A stretch of 30,696 bases of DNA from Rhodobacteraceae bacterium UBA1957. Its GTDB lineage: Bacteria; Pseudomonadota; Alphaproteobacteria; Rhodobacterales; Rhodobacteraceae. The notes beneath the pieces are model-generated. The model was given only the letters and a program-made list of their open reading frames with translations, made no database searches and had not been told where the DNA came from. Location of the stretch: NCBI GenBank assembly GCA_002336405.1, contig DDEJ01000026.1:7730-38425 (forward strand), in the 5' to 3' direction. This document shows, piece after piece, positions 17,093 through 25,770 of the stretch. The position numbers and the translations under genes are program-made. Within the stretch, counting starts at the first letter, position 1. Every line of letters begins with the position of its first letter.

Positions 17093-19006
17093 TCAAAATG
17101 CGCCTGCGTCTTTCAAGGCTTGCGCCTTTTCAGAATTATACCACCAGATCGACATCTCACCCATCGAATAAAGCGGCGGGGTGTCGGTGTAGGGACGTTC
17201 ATACATATCAAAATACGCAATGTTATGCACGGGTTTGTACCATTGCGGCACCCAGATATGTAACGCCCGCAGCACCCGATCAAGCGCGTTGACAGCCGTG
17301 GTCAGATCGGCACGGGATTCAGCCTCGGCAATATGGCGGATCAACGCATCCACGCCCGGATGCGCAAGCCCGGCCCGGTTGGCTGATCCGGCAACATCCA
17401 CGGTCTCCGACCCGAAAATACCGCGCAACTCAATGCCCGGGGTCGACGACATGGCATAGCGTTGCACAACCATGTCATAATCAAAGTTCTTCTCACGCTC
17501 CTGAGCCTCGGCAGAATCCACCCGCGTGGTGGTTGCTGCCACCCCAAGCCGTTTGAGGTTTTCAATATACGGGTTGATGATGCGTTCAAAAGAGGGGCTG
17601 TCATTCATCACATCCAGCGTCAACTGCGCGCCATCAGCATCGACGCGAATGCCGTCATCTCCAACCACCCAACCTGCGTCATCAAGCAGCTTGCCCGCTT
17701 TGCGCAGGGCCTTGCGGTCCCCAACTTGATCGGGTTTGGACACCAGTGGCACATAGGCCGGTGCATCAAAGACAGCTGCGGGAAGCAGATCGCGCAACGG
17801 TTCAAGTAACGCCAACTCAGCCTCAGACGGCATTCCCTCAGCCTGCAGCGTTGCAGAATTTTCCCAAAAGCTGTCAGTGCGGCTATAGATGCCATAAAAC
17901 AGACTTTCGTTGGACCACTCAAAGTTAAACGCCATACCAATTGCTTCGCGCACACGCGGGTCGCTGAATTTTTCATTGCGCAGGTTAAACCAAAACCCTT
18001 GGGTCCCCGCTGGGCGTCCGTCAGGCAGGTTTTCGAGCTTTACCCACCCTTTCTCAACCGCAGGAAACTCATAAGAGGTCGCCCAAAGCTTGGACATATA
18101 TTCCTCGCGATAAGTATAGGCACCGCCTTTGAATGCCTCAAAGGCGGTCGTGTAATCAGCAAAATACTCAACCTTGAGCACATCAAAATTATCGGTGCCA
18201 ACATTCACTGGCAAATCTTTGCCCCAATAATCGGGTCGACGTTTATAGGCAACGCTGCGACCGGCATCGACAGACAGCAACTCGTATTTGCCTGAACCCA
18301 GCGGCGGTTCAAGCGTGGCTTCAGCAAAATCGCGGTCGGCGTAATAGGCTTTAGAGAAAATTGGCAAGCCCCCAGCGGTCATCAACAGTTCGCGCAACGG
18401 GCCCTCAGGATTAAATGAAAACTTAACACGATGGGTGTCCAGCGCTTCCACCTTGTCGAAATGCTCGAAAGTAACCTTAAAGGTTGGACGACCTTTTTCA
18501 AACAACACGTTATAGCTGAACACCACATCCTCGGCGCTCAGTGGCGTACCGTCTGCAAACTGGGCTTCAGGGCGCATGTGAAAAATCACCCAACTGCGAT
18601 CTTCAGGATACTCCACAGTATGGGCCACCAACCCGTACATTGAATCAGGTTCATCAGCATTTCCCGTCATCAAAGTATCGAAAAAGACTGTTGCAAGCGA
18701 TCCGGAGTTCCCTTTCAGGATATAGGGGCTGAGGCTGTCAAATGTGCCAAATCCCCAAGTGGTAAATTCACCGCCTTTTGGTGCATCCGGGTTCACATAA
18801 TCAAAATGTGGAAAATTGGCGGGATATTTCAGCTCACCAAAGCTTGAGATCCCATGCGACGTAATGATTTTATCTGCCGCAAAGGTACTTTTCGCCAGCC
18901 AGAGGACCGCGATCAGACTAAAGCCCAGCAGCCCCAAAAATCGCAATGCAATCACTGGGGCAGTTTGTGCCGCACGTTTTACCGAGGTATTTTGTTTACT
19001 GCGCAT
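17093..19006 (-). CDS. yejA: YejA-like periplasmic binding protein
   Basis: This 637-residue solute-binding family 5 protein is of the YejA type, larger than DppA. In enterobacteria YejABEF imports peptides and the peptide-nucleotide antibiotic microcin C. The frame is open to 19135, but I chose the ATG at 19006: GGAG lies 7 nt upstream and the product then has a basic N-terminus and a hydrophobic segment ending KSTFAADK, a Sec signal cut after about residue 44. The conserved YejA opening ISSFGELKYP, NFPHFDYVNPDAPKGG and later YKRRPDYWGKDLPVN are present. The C-terminus has HIWVPQWYKPVHN. It is first in the yejABEF-like operon, downstream of the cytochrome terminator. Confidence 0.94.
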   Translation of the reverse strand: MRSKQNTSVKRAAQTAPVIALRFLGLLGFSLIAVLWLAKSTFAADKIITSHGISSFGELKYPANFPHFDYVNPDAPKGGEFTTWGFGTFDSLSPYILKGNSGSLATVFFDTLMTGNADEPDSMYGLVAHTVEYPEDRSWVIFHMRPEAQFADGTPLSAEDVVFSYNVLFEKGRPTFKVTFEHFDKVEALDTHRVKFSFNPEGPLRELLMTAGGLPIFSKAYYADRDFAEATLEPPLGSGKYELLSVDAGRSVAYKRRPDYWGKDLPVNVGTDNFDVLKVEYFADYTTAFEAFKGGAYTYREEYMSKLWATSYEFPAVEKGWVKLENLPDGRPAGTQGFWFNLRNEKFSDPRVREAIGMAFNFEWSNESLFYGIYSRTDSFWENSATLQAEGMPSEAELALLEPLRDLLPAAVFDAPAYVPLVSKPDQVGDRKALRKAGKLLDDAGWVVGDDGIRVDADGAQLTLDVMNDSPSFERIINPYIENLKRLGVAATTTRVDSAEAQEREKNFDYDMVVQRYAMSSTPGIELRGIFGSETVDVAGSANRAGLAHPGVDALIRHIAEAESRADLTTAVNALDRVLRALHIWVPQWYKPVHNIAYFDMYERPYTDTPPLYSMGEMSIWWYNSEKAQALKDAGAF

Positions 19007-19124
19007 CACCAGGCTCCGATCCAGACAATTTAATCCATTTAGATTAAGATAAACTACAGGGTCTACTTTGCCATGCGCAAGCAGCGTTTTGTTGAATTTT
19101 TTGTGATCGGCAGGCATTAGATGT

Positions 19125-19154
19125 AAAAAAGCCACCGCGCATGGCGATGGCTTA
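19125..19154 (-). terminator. Intrinsic terminator of the cytochrome c gene
   Basis: On the minus strand AAGCCATCGC pairs with GCGGTGGCTT (one mismatch) around a short loop and is followed directly by a run of six T. It starts 25 bp after the cytochrome stop. This is the clearest intrinsic terminator in the window and separates the cytochrome transcript from yejA. Confidence 0.88.
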
Positions 19155-19178
19155 ATTCAAATTAGTGTGTTGCTCTGA

Positions 19179-19697
19179 CTATTCGCCGATCGTTGCCAGA
19201 TATGCGATCAAGTTGGCGCGGTCGGTTTCTTTTTTCAAACCAGAAAATCCCATTTTAGTGCCGGGCGCATAAGATTTTGGATTTTCCAGAAACCCGTTCA
19301 GGTTTTCTGCTGTCCAAACATCGGCAACCGCGACCAATGCGCCAGAATACTTGTAGTCCGCCTCGACAGCCACTGTGCGATCGACCACCCCATAAAGATG
19401 CGGGCCGGTTCCATTGGCACCAGCTTCCAATTTGTGGCAAGCTTTGCACTTACTGAACACCTTGGCACCTTTGCCAGTATCCGCAGACGCCAGCAACGTC
19501 GCAAAGTCTGGGCCTTCTTCTTGCGCCGTGTCAACCTCTTCTTCACCAGTCTCAATGACATAGGCCTGCTTATGATCACCGTGTCCGCTGCCGCCGACAT
19601 GGTAAAGTTCTTCCGCAACCCAATTGCCCAGCAGGAAAATTAGGAAGGCGCCACACAACCCACCCAAGATTTTGGTCATTGTCATCGTGTCAAGCAT
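19179..19697 (-). CDS. Membrane-anchored class I cytochrome c (CycM/c-y type)
   Basis: This 172-residue protein has an uncleaved N-terminal membrane anchor (about 10-28, ILGGLCGAFLIFLLGNW). An acidic, flexible linker (about 36-62) leads to a class I cytochrome c domain with the haem-binding CKACH (about 84-88) and the methionine ligand in GTKMGF. This layout matches CycM of Bradyrhizobium/Paracoccus and cytochrome c-y of Rhodobacter, which carry electrons from the bc1 complex to terminal oxidase (and, in phototrophs, the reaction centre). The haem domain faces the periplasm. Later Mets (MTMTKIL) are alternative starts; none has a strong ribosome-binding site. It is a single-gene transcript, with a candidate promoter upstream and a terminator downstream. 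Confidence 0.93.
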   Translation of the reverse strand: MLDTMTMTKILGGLCGAFLIFLLGNWVAEELYHVGGSGHGDHKQAYVIETGEEEVDTAQEEGPDFATLLASADTGKGAKVFSKCKACHKLEAGANGTGPHLYGVVDRTVAVEADYKYSGALVAVADVWTAENLNGFLENPKSYAPGTKMGFSGLKKETDRANLIAYLATIGE

Positions 19698-19730
19698 CGC
19701 TCTGGTACCTATTCGCTATCAATCAGGTGT

Positions 19731-19760
19731 TATCTATCCGCTTCCCATAGTCGGACGCAA
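19731..19760 (-). promoter_or_regulatory. Candidate promoter of the cytochrome c gene
   Basis: On the minus strand TTGCGT (19760-19755) is followed after 18 nt by TAGATA (19736-19731), about 34 bp before the start codon. The spacing and -35 box fit a housekeeping sigma factor. Assigned by eye. Confidence 0.35.
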
Positions 19761-19814
19761 GGTGTAGTTACCGCGACCAAACGCCCGAATTGGGTTAAAG
19801 AGACGGGAATCTAT

Positions 19815-20648
19815 ATGATACAGTTTAAAATTGCGTTTCAAGGCGAACTTGGCGCCTACTCGCACGAAGCCTGCCGCGAGGCATATCCTGACAAGCAACC
19901 GCTGCCGTGCCGCACGTTTGAGGATGCAATCGAGGCCGTGCGCTCTGGGGCGGCAGAACTGGCGATGTTGCCGGTGGAAAACTCTACCGCCGGACGGGTA
20001 GCTGATATTCATTCGCTGCTGCCCGACTCTGGGCTGCATATGATTGACGAGGCTTTCGTGCGAGTGCGCATCAGCCTGCTGTCAGTGCCCGGAACCACCC
20101 TGTCTCAAATCACCTCTGCGATGAGCCACACGGTACTTTTGGGCCAGTGTCGCGGATTTTTAAGCGAACATGGCATCCACCGCATCACCGGAGCTGACAC
20201 TGCTGGTTCGGCAAAACATGTCGCCAAGACTGCCGACCCCGGTCTGGCAGCCCTTGCCAGCAGCTTGGCAGGTGAGATTTATGGTCTCGATGTTTTGGCG
20301 CAGGACATCGAGGATAATGACAATAATACCACGCGCTTTGTCATCATGGCGCGCGACCCAGACTATAGCCGTCGCGGCGATCGCGGCATGATGACCAGCT
20401 TTGTGTTTCAGGTGCGCAACATTCCCGCCGCACTCTATAAAGCAATGGGCGGGTTTGCCACCAACGGGGTGAATATGACCAAGTTGGAAAGCTATATGGT
20501 CGGCGGCTCGTTTACCGCAACCCAGTTTCATGCCGACATTGAGGGTCATCCAGAAGACGCAAACGTCAAGCTGGCCCTGGAAGAGCTGGACTATTTCACC
20601 GACAAAATTAAGATCCTCGGGGTCTATCCGGTGAACCGTCCACGGTGA
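19815..20648 (+). CDS. pheA: Prephenate dehydratase
   Basis: This monofunctional 277-residue enzyme converts prephenate to phenylpyruvate in phenylalanine synthesis. The catalytic domain (about 5-180) begins IAFQGELGAYSHEA, has LPVENSTAGRV (about 52-62) and the catalytic TRF within NNTTRFVIMA (173-175 for TRF). The C-terminal ACT domain (about 193-275) should bind phenylalanine for feedback control, but the usual ESRP motif reads ESYM (225-228), so allostery may differ. There is no chorismate mutase domain, unlike the E. coli bifunctional PheA. The ATG has only a weak ribosome-binding site. It is divergent from the cytochrome gene across 117 bp and is followed by a 376-bp gap. Confidence 0.96.
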   Translation: MIQFKIAFQGELGAYSHEACREAYPDKQPLPCRTFEDAIEAVRSGAAELAMLPVENSTAGRVADIHSLLPDSGLHMIDEAFVRVRISLLSVPGTTLSQITSAMSHTVLLGQCRGFLSEHGIHRITGADTAGSAKHVAKTADPGLAALASSLAGEIYGLDVLAQDIEDNDNNTTRFVIMARDPDYSRRGDRGMMTSFVFQVRNIPAALYKAMGGFATNGVNMTKLESYMVGGSFTATQFHADIEGHPEDANVKLALEELDYFTDKIKILGVYPVNRPR

Positions 20649-21024
20649 GACAGAGGCCATGCACCAACATTGAACCGAGCCAATCGGATCTCAACAAAGC
20701 TCCAGATGCCCAGACTGGCTTTGTCCTTATAAGATGATCGTCGCTGCGCCCGACATGGCACAGGTACGCTGGGCCTGTGGCGCATTGCGATGTGGCCGAT
20801 ACCAGTGACACCACAGATGCCCGTACTGTCCAGTTGCCACAGCCCCCATCCACGCGATCATCTGCCATTTCTGCTTTAACCTGCAATATTGCAAGCACCA
20901 CCCCAGTCCACTGCAAACTGAGGGTTCAGGTAAAAAGCTCAAACCGATTGTACTTCATTCGATCCCCGCACAATGTCTGCGCCCGCACCACGCAGTACAG
21001 ACCCCTGATCTGTTACAAATGCGC
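20649..21024. other. 376-bp intergenic region with several inverted repeats
   Basis: This is the longest gene-free stretch. No open frame here has a ribosome-binding site or recognisable motif. It holds a bulged hairpin soon after pheA (20695-20723) that could end that transcript, though the T-run is poor. A nested fold at 20771-20846 has an outer stem of 7 bp plus 3 bp across one mismatch, with two inner short stems. A perfect 12-bp palindrome TGCAATATTGCA lies at 20882-20893. It could be a decayed gene, an untranslated RNA or plain spacer; I cannot decide from sequence alone. Confidence 0.5.
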
Positions 21025-21483
21025 CTAATTCGAGCCCGCAGTTATCTCTTGCGTCAGTTCCCTGACACCCTGCGCAAACCGCGCCGTGACCCGTGCCCGC
21101 GCAAACTTGAGCGAATGCACAAAAACCCCAGCAGGCAGCGCATTAGGCAGCAATTCTATCGTAAATAACAGTCTGGTTTGGCTATCCGAGATCGGGGTAA
21201 AGCGGATGGTGAACTCGGTGGTCAATCCCTGAACATGGGTTTGAAAGCACAGCAGATGGTCTGGCTCAAACTTTATCACATCAACCAAAGCCTGCCGAGT
21301 TGCCCCGCGAAACTGAAAGGAAGTGGACCAACAAGGCCCCAACCCAAGCACCCCTGCCAGATCAACCCGTCGCAGGATTAATCCGCGCTTGGCGGCAAAC
21401 CGCTCGATCACGCTGCCCGCCGTCACTGCCACAAATACCTCGGCAATCGGGACGGAAATATCGTCCAAAGTTTCAAATAACAT
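21025..21483 (-). CDS. SRPBCC-superfamily protein
   Basis: This 152-residue protein looks like a START/Bet v1-type (SRPBCC) helix-grip domain. It begins FETLDDISVPIAEVFVAVTA, continues with alternating beta strands (STSFQFRGATRQALVDVIKF, TTEFTIRFTPI, RLLFTIELLP) and ends with a long amphipathic helix (VHSLKFARARVTARFAQGVR). Such domains bind hydrophobic small molecules or assist polyketide, lipid or stress functions, but nothing here fixes the ligand. No signal peptide or membrane segment is visible. It lies 46 bp downstream of nudC on the same strand and may be cotranscribed with it. The family call is moderately sure; the function is unknown. Confidence 0.75.
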   Translation of the reverse strand: MLFETLDDISVPIAEVFVAVTAGSVIERFAAKRGLILRRVDLAGVLGLGPCWSTSFQFRGATRQALVDVIKFEPDHLLCFQTHVQGLTTEFTIRFTPISDSQTRLLFTIELLPNALPAGVFVHSLKFARARVTARFAQGVRELTQEITAGSN

Positions 21484-21529
21484 TGATCAATCCATCACGT
21501 TTTAAAAAAGTCCGTGTGACATCATCGTC

Positions 21530-22498
21530 CTAGTCCAGACGATCTGCAAGCCAGTTGTGTAAAATAAAATGTGCAATTGCGCCTTTGCGCGCCGGACGAA
21601 TCTCAGGATGGTTACCGGCAGACACCTCGGCCATCTCTTCTCGCGTGACCCAGCGGGCATCTTCGATCTCAACCGGGTCTATGGTGATCTGCTGTGAGGT
21701 CGCCTCGCCACGGCAACCCAGCATCAACGAGGCCGGAAAGGGCCAGGGCTGACTGGCCAGATAGCCAACATCGCCCACGGTCACGCCTGCCTCTTCAAAC
21801 ACCTCGCGACGCACCGCCGCCTCAATAGTTTCACCAGGCTCCACAAAACCAGCAAGCAGTGAATACATGCCCTCAGGCCAGCCAGGCGACCGCCCAAGCA
21901 GAACCTTGTTCTGATGCGTGATCAACATAATCACCACTGGGTCAGTGCGCGGAAAATGACGGCTGCCACAGGCTGCACAATTGCGTTGCCATCCAGCCGA
22001 AGCGCTCTGGGTCGGCTCACCGCACCGAGTGCAAAACCCGTGACTGGCATGCCAAGCAAACAACCCGCGCGCCAGCGCGGCCATCTCGGCATCGCGGGAA
22101 CTAAGTTCCCACATCCGCGCCCGCAATTCACAAAATAAATGATCCTCAGGCATGCTTGGATGATGCTGTTGGCTGGGGTCCAGAAACGCCCCAAGGCTTG
22201 ACAGTTCCTGATCGGTTGGTTCCCAGTTGGACAGATCAAACACAAACCGCGGTTGCCCTGCCTCCAACCCGGCAAAAAGCACCAGCGGACCGGCAAGATG
22301 TAAAATCGGGTGATCCATCGCAAGGCGGGCCAACTGATGGCAGCTCTCACCCGTCAAAAGTGGTTTACTGCGCCAAAATAATATCGCCCGCGCATCGGGA
22401 TCGCTGCGTGCAGCCGCAAGTGCCGCCGAATCATCCCGCAGATGAGCCGCCCGATCCAGGCCAGAGCCACCAAAGGTCACCGTTTCCGCCAATTTCAT
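21530..22498 (-). CDS. nudC: NADH pyrophosphatase NudC
   Basis: NudC hydrolyses NADH to NMNH and AMP and also removes NAD caps from RNA 5' ends. The 322-residue protein has the zinc ribbon cysteines at about 156, 159, 174 and 177, then a Nudix box GFVEPGETIEAAVRREVFEE (from about 217) continuing AGV. The NADH-specific SQPWPFPAS (249-257) follows the Nudix box as it should. The frame stays open to 22675, but ATG at 22498 is chosen: GAGGAG lies 9 nt upstream and the protein then begins MKLAETVTFGGSGLDR. The upstream extension is not NudC-like. The gene is divergent from the TraB/GumN-family gene across 192 bp and upstream of the SRPBCC gene. Confidence 0.95.
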   Translation of the reverse strand: MKLAETVTFGGSGLDRAAHLRDDSAALAAARSDPDARAILFWRSKPLLTGESCHQLARLAMDHPILHLAGPLVLFAGLEAGQPRFVFDLSNWEPTDQELSSLGAFLDPSQQHHPSMPEDHLFCELRARMWELSSRDAEMAALARGLFAWHASHGFCTRCGEPTQSASAGWQRNCAACGSRHFPRTDPVVIMLITHQNKVLLGRSPGWPEGMYSLLAGFVEPGETIEAAVRREVFEEAGVTVGDVGYLASQPWPFPASLMLGCRGEATSQQITIDPVEIEDARWVTREEMAEVSAGNHPEIRPARKGAIAHFILHNWLADRLD

Positions 22499-22690
22499 CG
22501 CCTGTCTCCTCGCAGTAACACCTGCGTTTGTCACGTAGGCCCATGGCTTACAATTACAAATCGCACGCAGCCATAGGAACCCGGCAATCAAGAGGCACCT
22601 CGCCAATGCCAGACTTTGCCTGCCCATAAAGCGCGTGCTACATTCAGCCTCGAAGATCGCTCTTGAATACGGCACAAAGGATATGACCCA

Positions 22691-23683
22691 ATGATCGCCC
22701 GTTTGATCGCCACCGCGACGCTGTTAATCTGCCCCCTATCTACGCTTTACGCCGCCTGTGAGGGCAGCGATTTGCGCAATCAATTGTCAGCGACAGAACA
22801 GGCCGAACTGCAAGCCTTTGATCTCAGCACTCCGTATCCTTCCGGCAATCACTGGCTGGCCGAAAAGGACCAACACCGGATCAACGTGGTGGGAACCGTG
22901 CATTTGGGCGACGCGCGGCTTGGGCCAGTATTTGATCGGCTGTCACCCGTTTTGGCAGCCGCAGACCGGATTTATCTTGAGATGACACCGCAAGAAGAGG
23001 CCCAGCTTCAGCAGGCGATCAGCGAAAGACCAGAGCTGATCTTATTAACCAAAGGGCCAACTTTGATCGACCTGTTGGATCCAGAAGAGTGGGAGCAACT
23101 TTCAAAAGCCGCACAAGCGCGCAACATTCCCAGCTTTATGGCCGCGAAATTTCAACCTTGGTACTTGTCGATTCTACTGTCGGTCCCGCCTTGTGCGCTG
23201 TCAGCAATGGGCGAAGGTGGCGGCCTTGACCATCAAATCATGGGCTTTGCCGCAAAGAATGGCGTGCCACTGCAGGCGTTAGAACCCTATGACACGGTAT
23301 TTTCCCTGTTTTCCAGCGAACCGTTCGACACCCAGATCGCGATGATGCGCGCCAGCCTGTTATCAGACCAAGACAGCGCCGACGGATTGGTGACCCTGCT
23401 CAACAGTTATTTTGATCAATCCCATGCCGCCGGTTGGTATCTCGCAAAGCTGCATGCGAAACGCGTCAGCGCCCTGAGCGAACGTGAGATTGAAGAGGCC
23501 TTTGAAACGTTACAGGCCACCCTGTTGCGCCAGCGAAATTTAGCATGGATGCCACGAATCATCGACACCTCCAGCACAGACTCGATCGTTGTCGCAGTGG
23601 GTGCGGCACATTTGCACGGCTCAGATGGTGTTCTGGCCCAGTTGCAAGGCGCCGGTTACCACCTCAGCCAGCAGAAATTTTAG
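22691..23683 (+). CDS. TraB/GumN-family protein, exported
   Basis: This 330-residue protein has a Sec signal peptide (about 1-21, ending TLYAACEG). The TraB/GumN (Tiki-like) family marks are VGTVHLGD (about 67-74), the first conserved His motif, and VGAAHLHGSDGVLAQLQGAGY near the C-terminus, the second. The family shares a fold with Tiki and EreA-type proteins, some of which are metal-dependent peptidases, so a periplasmic hydrolase is possible. Conserved His and Glu residues (EMT, about 97-99) are kept. The true start is ATG 22691 with AAAGGAT upstream; an ATG at 22683 in another frame stops at once. It ends 49 bp from the convergent M3 peptidase. Substrate unknown. Confidence 0.86.
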   Translation: MIARLIATATLLICPLSTLYAACEGSDLRNQLSATEQAELQAFDLSTPYPSGNHWLAEKDQHRINVVGTVHLGDARLGPVFDRLSPVLAAADRIYLEMTPQEEAQLQQAISERPELILLTKGPTLIDLLDPEEWEQLSKAAQARNIPSFMAAKFQPWYLSILLSVPPCALSAMGEGGGLDHQIMGFAAKNGVPLQALEPYDTVFSLFSSEPFDTQIAMMRASLLSDQDSADGLVTLLNSYFDQSHAAGWYLAKLHAKRVSALSEREIEEAFETLQATLLRQRNLAWMPRIIDTSSTDSIVVAVGAAHLHGSDGVLAQLQGAGYHLSQQKF

Positions 23684-23732
23684 GCCACCCCGCGCACAGA
23701 ACCTGTTCTCTCAGCGCACGGCTGTCGGCATC

Positions 23733-25748
23733 TTAGGCCGCCGCCAAACCGCGACCTTTCAGCAAGGCTTCAACCCCAGGCAAGCGCCCGCGGTACGCCT
23801 TATAAAGCACCTCGGGATCCTGCGAACCGCCGGTTGACAAAATATTGGCCTCAAGCGACCGAGCCAGATCGGGGTCAAATGCATCGCCTTTTTCGTCAAA
23901 CGCTGCGAAGGCATCGGCATCCATCACCTCAGACCACATATAACTGTAATAGGCGCTGGCGTAATGCCCCCCCGAGAACACATGTGCGAACTGCGGGGTG
24001 GCGTGGCGCATCCCGATAGCGTGCGGCAGGCCCATATCAGCCAAAATTTCGGCCTGACGCGTCATAATATCATCAGGCACATCTGTGGTATGATACGCAA
24101 GATCCACCATCGCCGAGGCGATATATTCGACGGTTTGAAACCCCATATCAAAAGTGGCTGCCCCCAGCAGTTTATTAAGTAAATCCTGAGGTATCGTTGC
24201 ACCCGTTTCAGCGTGGGTCGCAAATTTCTGCAACACGTCGGGCACTTCGAGCCAATGCTCATAAAGCTGGCTGGGCAGTTCGACAAAATCACGCGGCACC
24301 GAGGTCCCCGACACCATCTCATAGGTTACATCCGACAGCATTTGATGCAGCGCATGACCAAACTCGTGAAACAAGGTGCGCGCATCATCAAACGACAGCA
24401 GTGCCGGATCAGCCTTGGCAAAATTGCAGACATTGATCACGATCGGCGCTTGGGTTTCTGGAAATTTGGCTTGCGACCGCATCGCCGAACACCACGCCCC
24501 TGACCGTTTCGAGCCACGGGCAAAATAATCGCCAATAAACAGCGCCACATGGCGCCCGTCGCGGGTCACCTCCCATGCGCGGCAATCTGGATGATAAAGC
24601 GGCACATCCACTGGTGCAAACTGCAATCCAAACAGCCTATTGGCACAATCAAAGCTGGCTGCAATCATCTGATCTAGCTGAAAATAAGGCTTAATCGTCG
24701 CCTCATCCAAATCATGCTCTGCCTGCCGGCGCTGTTCTGCATAATAACGCCAATCCCATGGTTCGAGATCACCGTTAATGCCGTCTTGATGCATCATATG
24801 GGTCAGCACATCTGCATCTTTATTGGCCTGCGCTTTCGCCGGCTCCCAAACCGAAGTGAGAAGATCACGGACGTTTCCCGGCGTTTTGGCCATTTCGGTC
24901 TCAAGCTTGAACGAGGCAAAATCATCATAGCCCAACAAATCCGCCATCTCTTTGCGCAGCGCCAGCATTTCGCCAGCCAGCGCGCGGTTGTCGGTCTCCC
25001 CGTCATTGGCCCCGCGCGCCGCCCATGCCGCATAGGCACGGGCCCGCAAATCGCGCTGGGGCGAAAACTGCAAAAACGGCGTTATGATCGACCGTGACAG
25101 TGTCACAATTGGACTGGTAAGGCCCTTTTCGGCACCTGCATTTTTGCTCGCCGCGATTAAAAACTCTGGCAACCCTTCAAGATCATCGTCCGACAGTTCC
25201 ATGTACCAACTGCGCTCGTCGGCCAGAAGATTTTGTGAGAACTCGGTTCCAATCACTGCCAACCGCGATTTAATCGCTTTCATCCGGGCCTCATCCGCGC
25301 CTTCAAGACCGGCGCCTGCACGGACAAAGGCACGGTGGCTCAACATCAAAACACGGCTTTGTTCGGGGCTCAGTTGCAGATTTTCGCGGCTTTTCCACAG
25401 CGTATCGATGCGGGCAAACAGCGCCTTATTGCTGTAAATTGCCGAACCATGTGCCGCAAGTTTAGGCGAGAAATCCCGCATCAAATCCTCGCGTGCGGCA
25501 TTACTGTCAGCCCCTGACACCGTATAGAAAACCGACAGCACCTTTTCCAAAGCCTTGCCGGTGCGAGCCAGAGCCTCTACGGTATTGGCAAAACTGGGCG
25601 CATCAGGGTCGTGCGCCACCGCCAGCGTCTCCGCCATATCTTCAGCCAGCGCACTGGCAAAAGCAGGTGCAAAATCACGATCGTGTATGTCCTGAAACGG
25701 GGCGATTTCAAACGGGGTATTCCACGGTTGTAATAAAGGGTTGGTCAT
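23733..25748 (-). CDS. M3-family oligopeptidase / peptidyl-dipeptidase
   Basis: This 671-residue zinc metallopeptidase is of family M3 (oligopeptidase A, Dcp). It degrades short peptides in the cytoplasm, downstream of ATP-dependent proteases or peptide import. The zinc motif HEFGH is at 461-465 and the third ligand is Glu490 in RDFVELPSQ. The substrate-binding loop GGHYASAYYSYMWSEVMDAD is present near the C-terminus (from about residue 595). The length is normal. No signal peptide is visible. AGGAG lies 7 nt before the ATG. It follows the ThiF/MoeB-like gene by 22 bp and looks like the last gene of the coaBC-dut operon. Dcp and OpdA subtypes are hard to separate here. Confidence 0.94.
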   Translation of the reverse strand: MTNPLLQPWNTPFEIAPFQDIHDRDFAPAFASALAEDMAETLAVAHDPDAPSFANTVEALARTGKALEKVLSVFYTVSGADSNAAREDLMRDFSPKLAAHGSAIYSNKALFARIDTLWKSRENLQLSPEQSRVLMLSHRAFVRAGAGLEGADEARMKAIKSRLAVIGTEFSQNLLADERSWYMELSDDDLEGLPEFLIAASKNAGAEKGLTSPIVTLSRSIITPFLQFSPQRDLRARAYAAWAARGANDGETDNRALAGEMLALRKEMADLLGYDDFASFKLETEMAKTPGNVRDLLTSVWEPAKAQANKDADVLTHMMHQDGINGDLEPWDWRYYAEQRRQAEHDLDEATIKPYFQLDQMIAASFDCANRLFGLQFAPVDVPLYHPDCRAWEVTRDGRHVALFIGDYFARGSKRSGAWCSAMRSQAKFPETQAPIVINVCNFAKADPALLSFDDARTLFHEFGHALHQMLSDVTYEMVSGTSVPRDFVELPSQLYEHWLEVPDVLQKFATHAETGATIPQDLLNKLLGAATFDMGFQTVEYIASAMVDLAYHTTDVPDDIMTRQAEILADMGLPHAIGMRHATPQFAHVFSGGHYASAYYSYMWSEVMDADAFAAFDEKGDAFDPDLARSLEANILSTGGSQDPEVLYKAYRGRLPGVEALLKGRGLAAA

Positions 25749-25770
25749 GAAAATCTCCTGTAAGGCCCGG

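Noticed and set aside
19007..19135. Longer version of the YejA-like protein starting at 19135
   Set aside because: It would run through the cytochrome terminator and put 43 non-signal residues before a normal signal peptide; the ATG at 19006 has GGAG at good spacing.
20608..20916. 102-codon minus-strand open frame (and a 71-codon one overlapping it) in the gap after pheA
   Set aside because: It overlaps the end of pheA, has no ribosome-binding site or recognisable motif, and its composition looks non-coding.
20777..21028. 83-codon plus-strand open frame in the same gap
   Set aside because: No ribosome-binding site, Cys/Thr/Ser-rich without pattern, and it runs into the SRPBCC gene.
22499..22675. 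59-residue N-terminal extension of NudC
   Set aside because: The chosen ATG has GAGGAG upstream and gives the normal family start; the extension covers the divergent promoter region.
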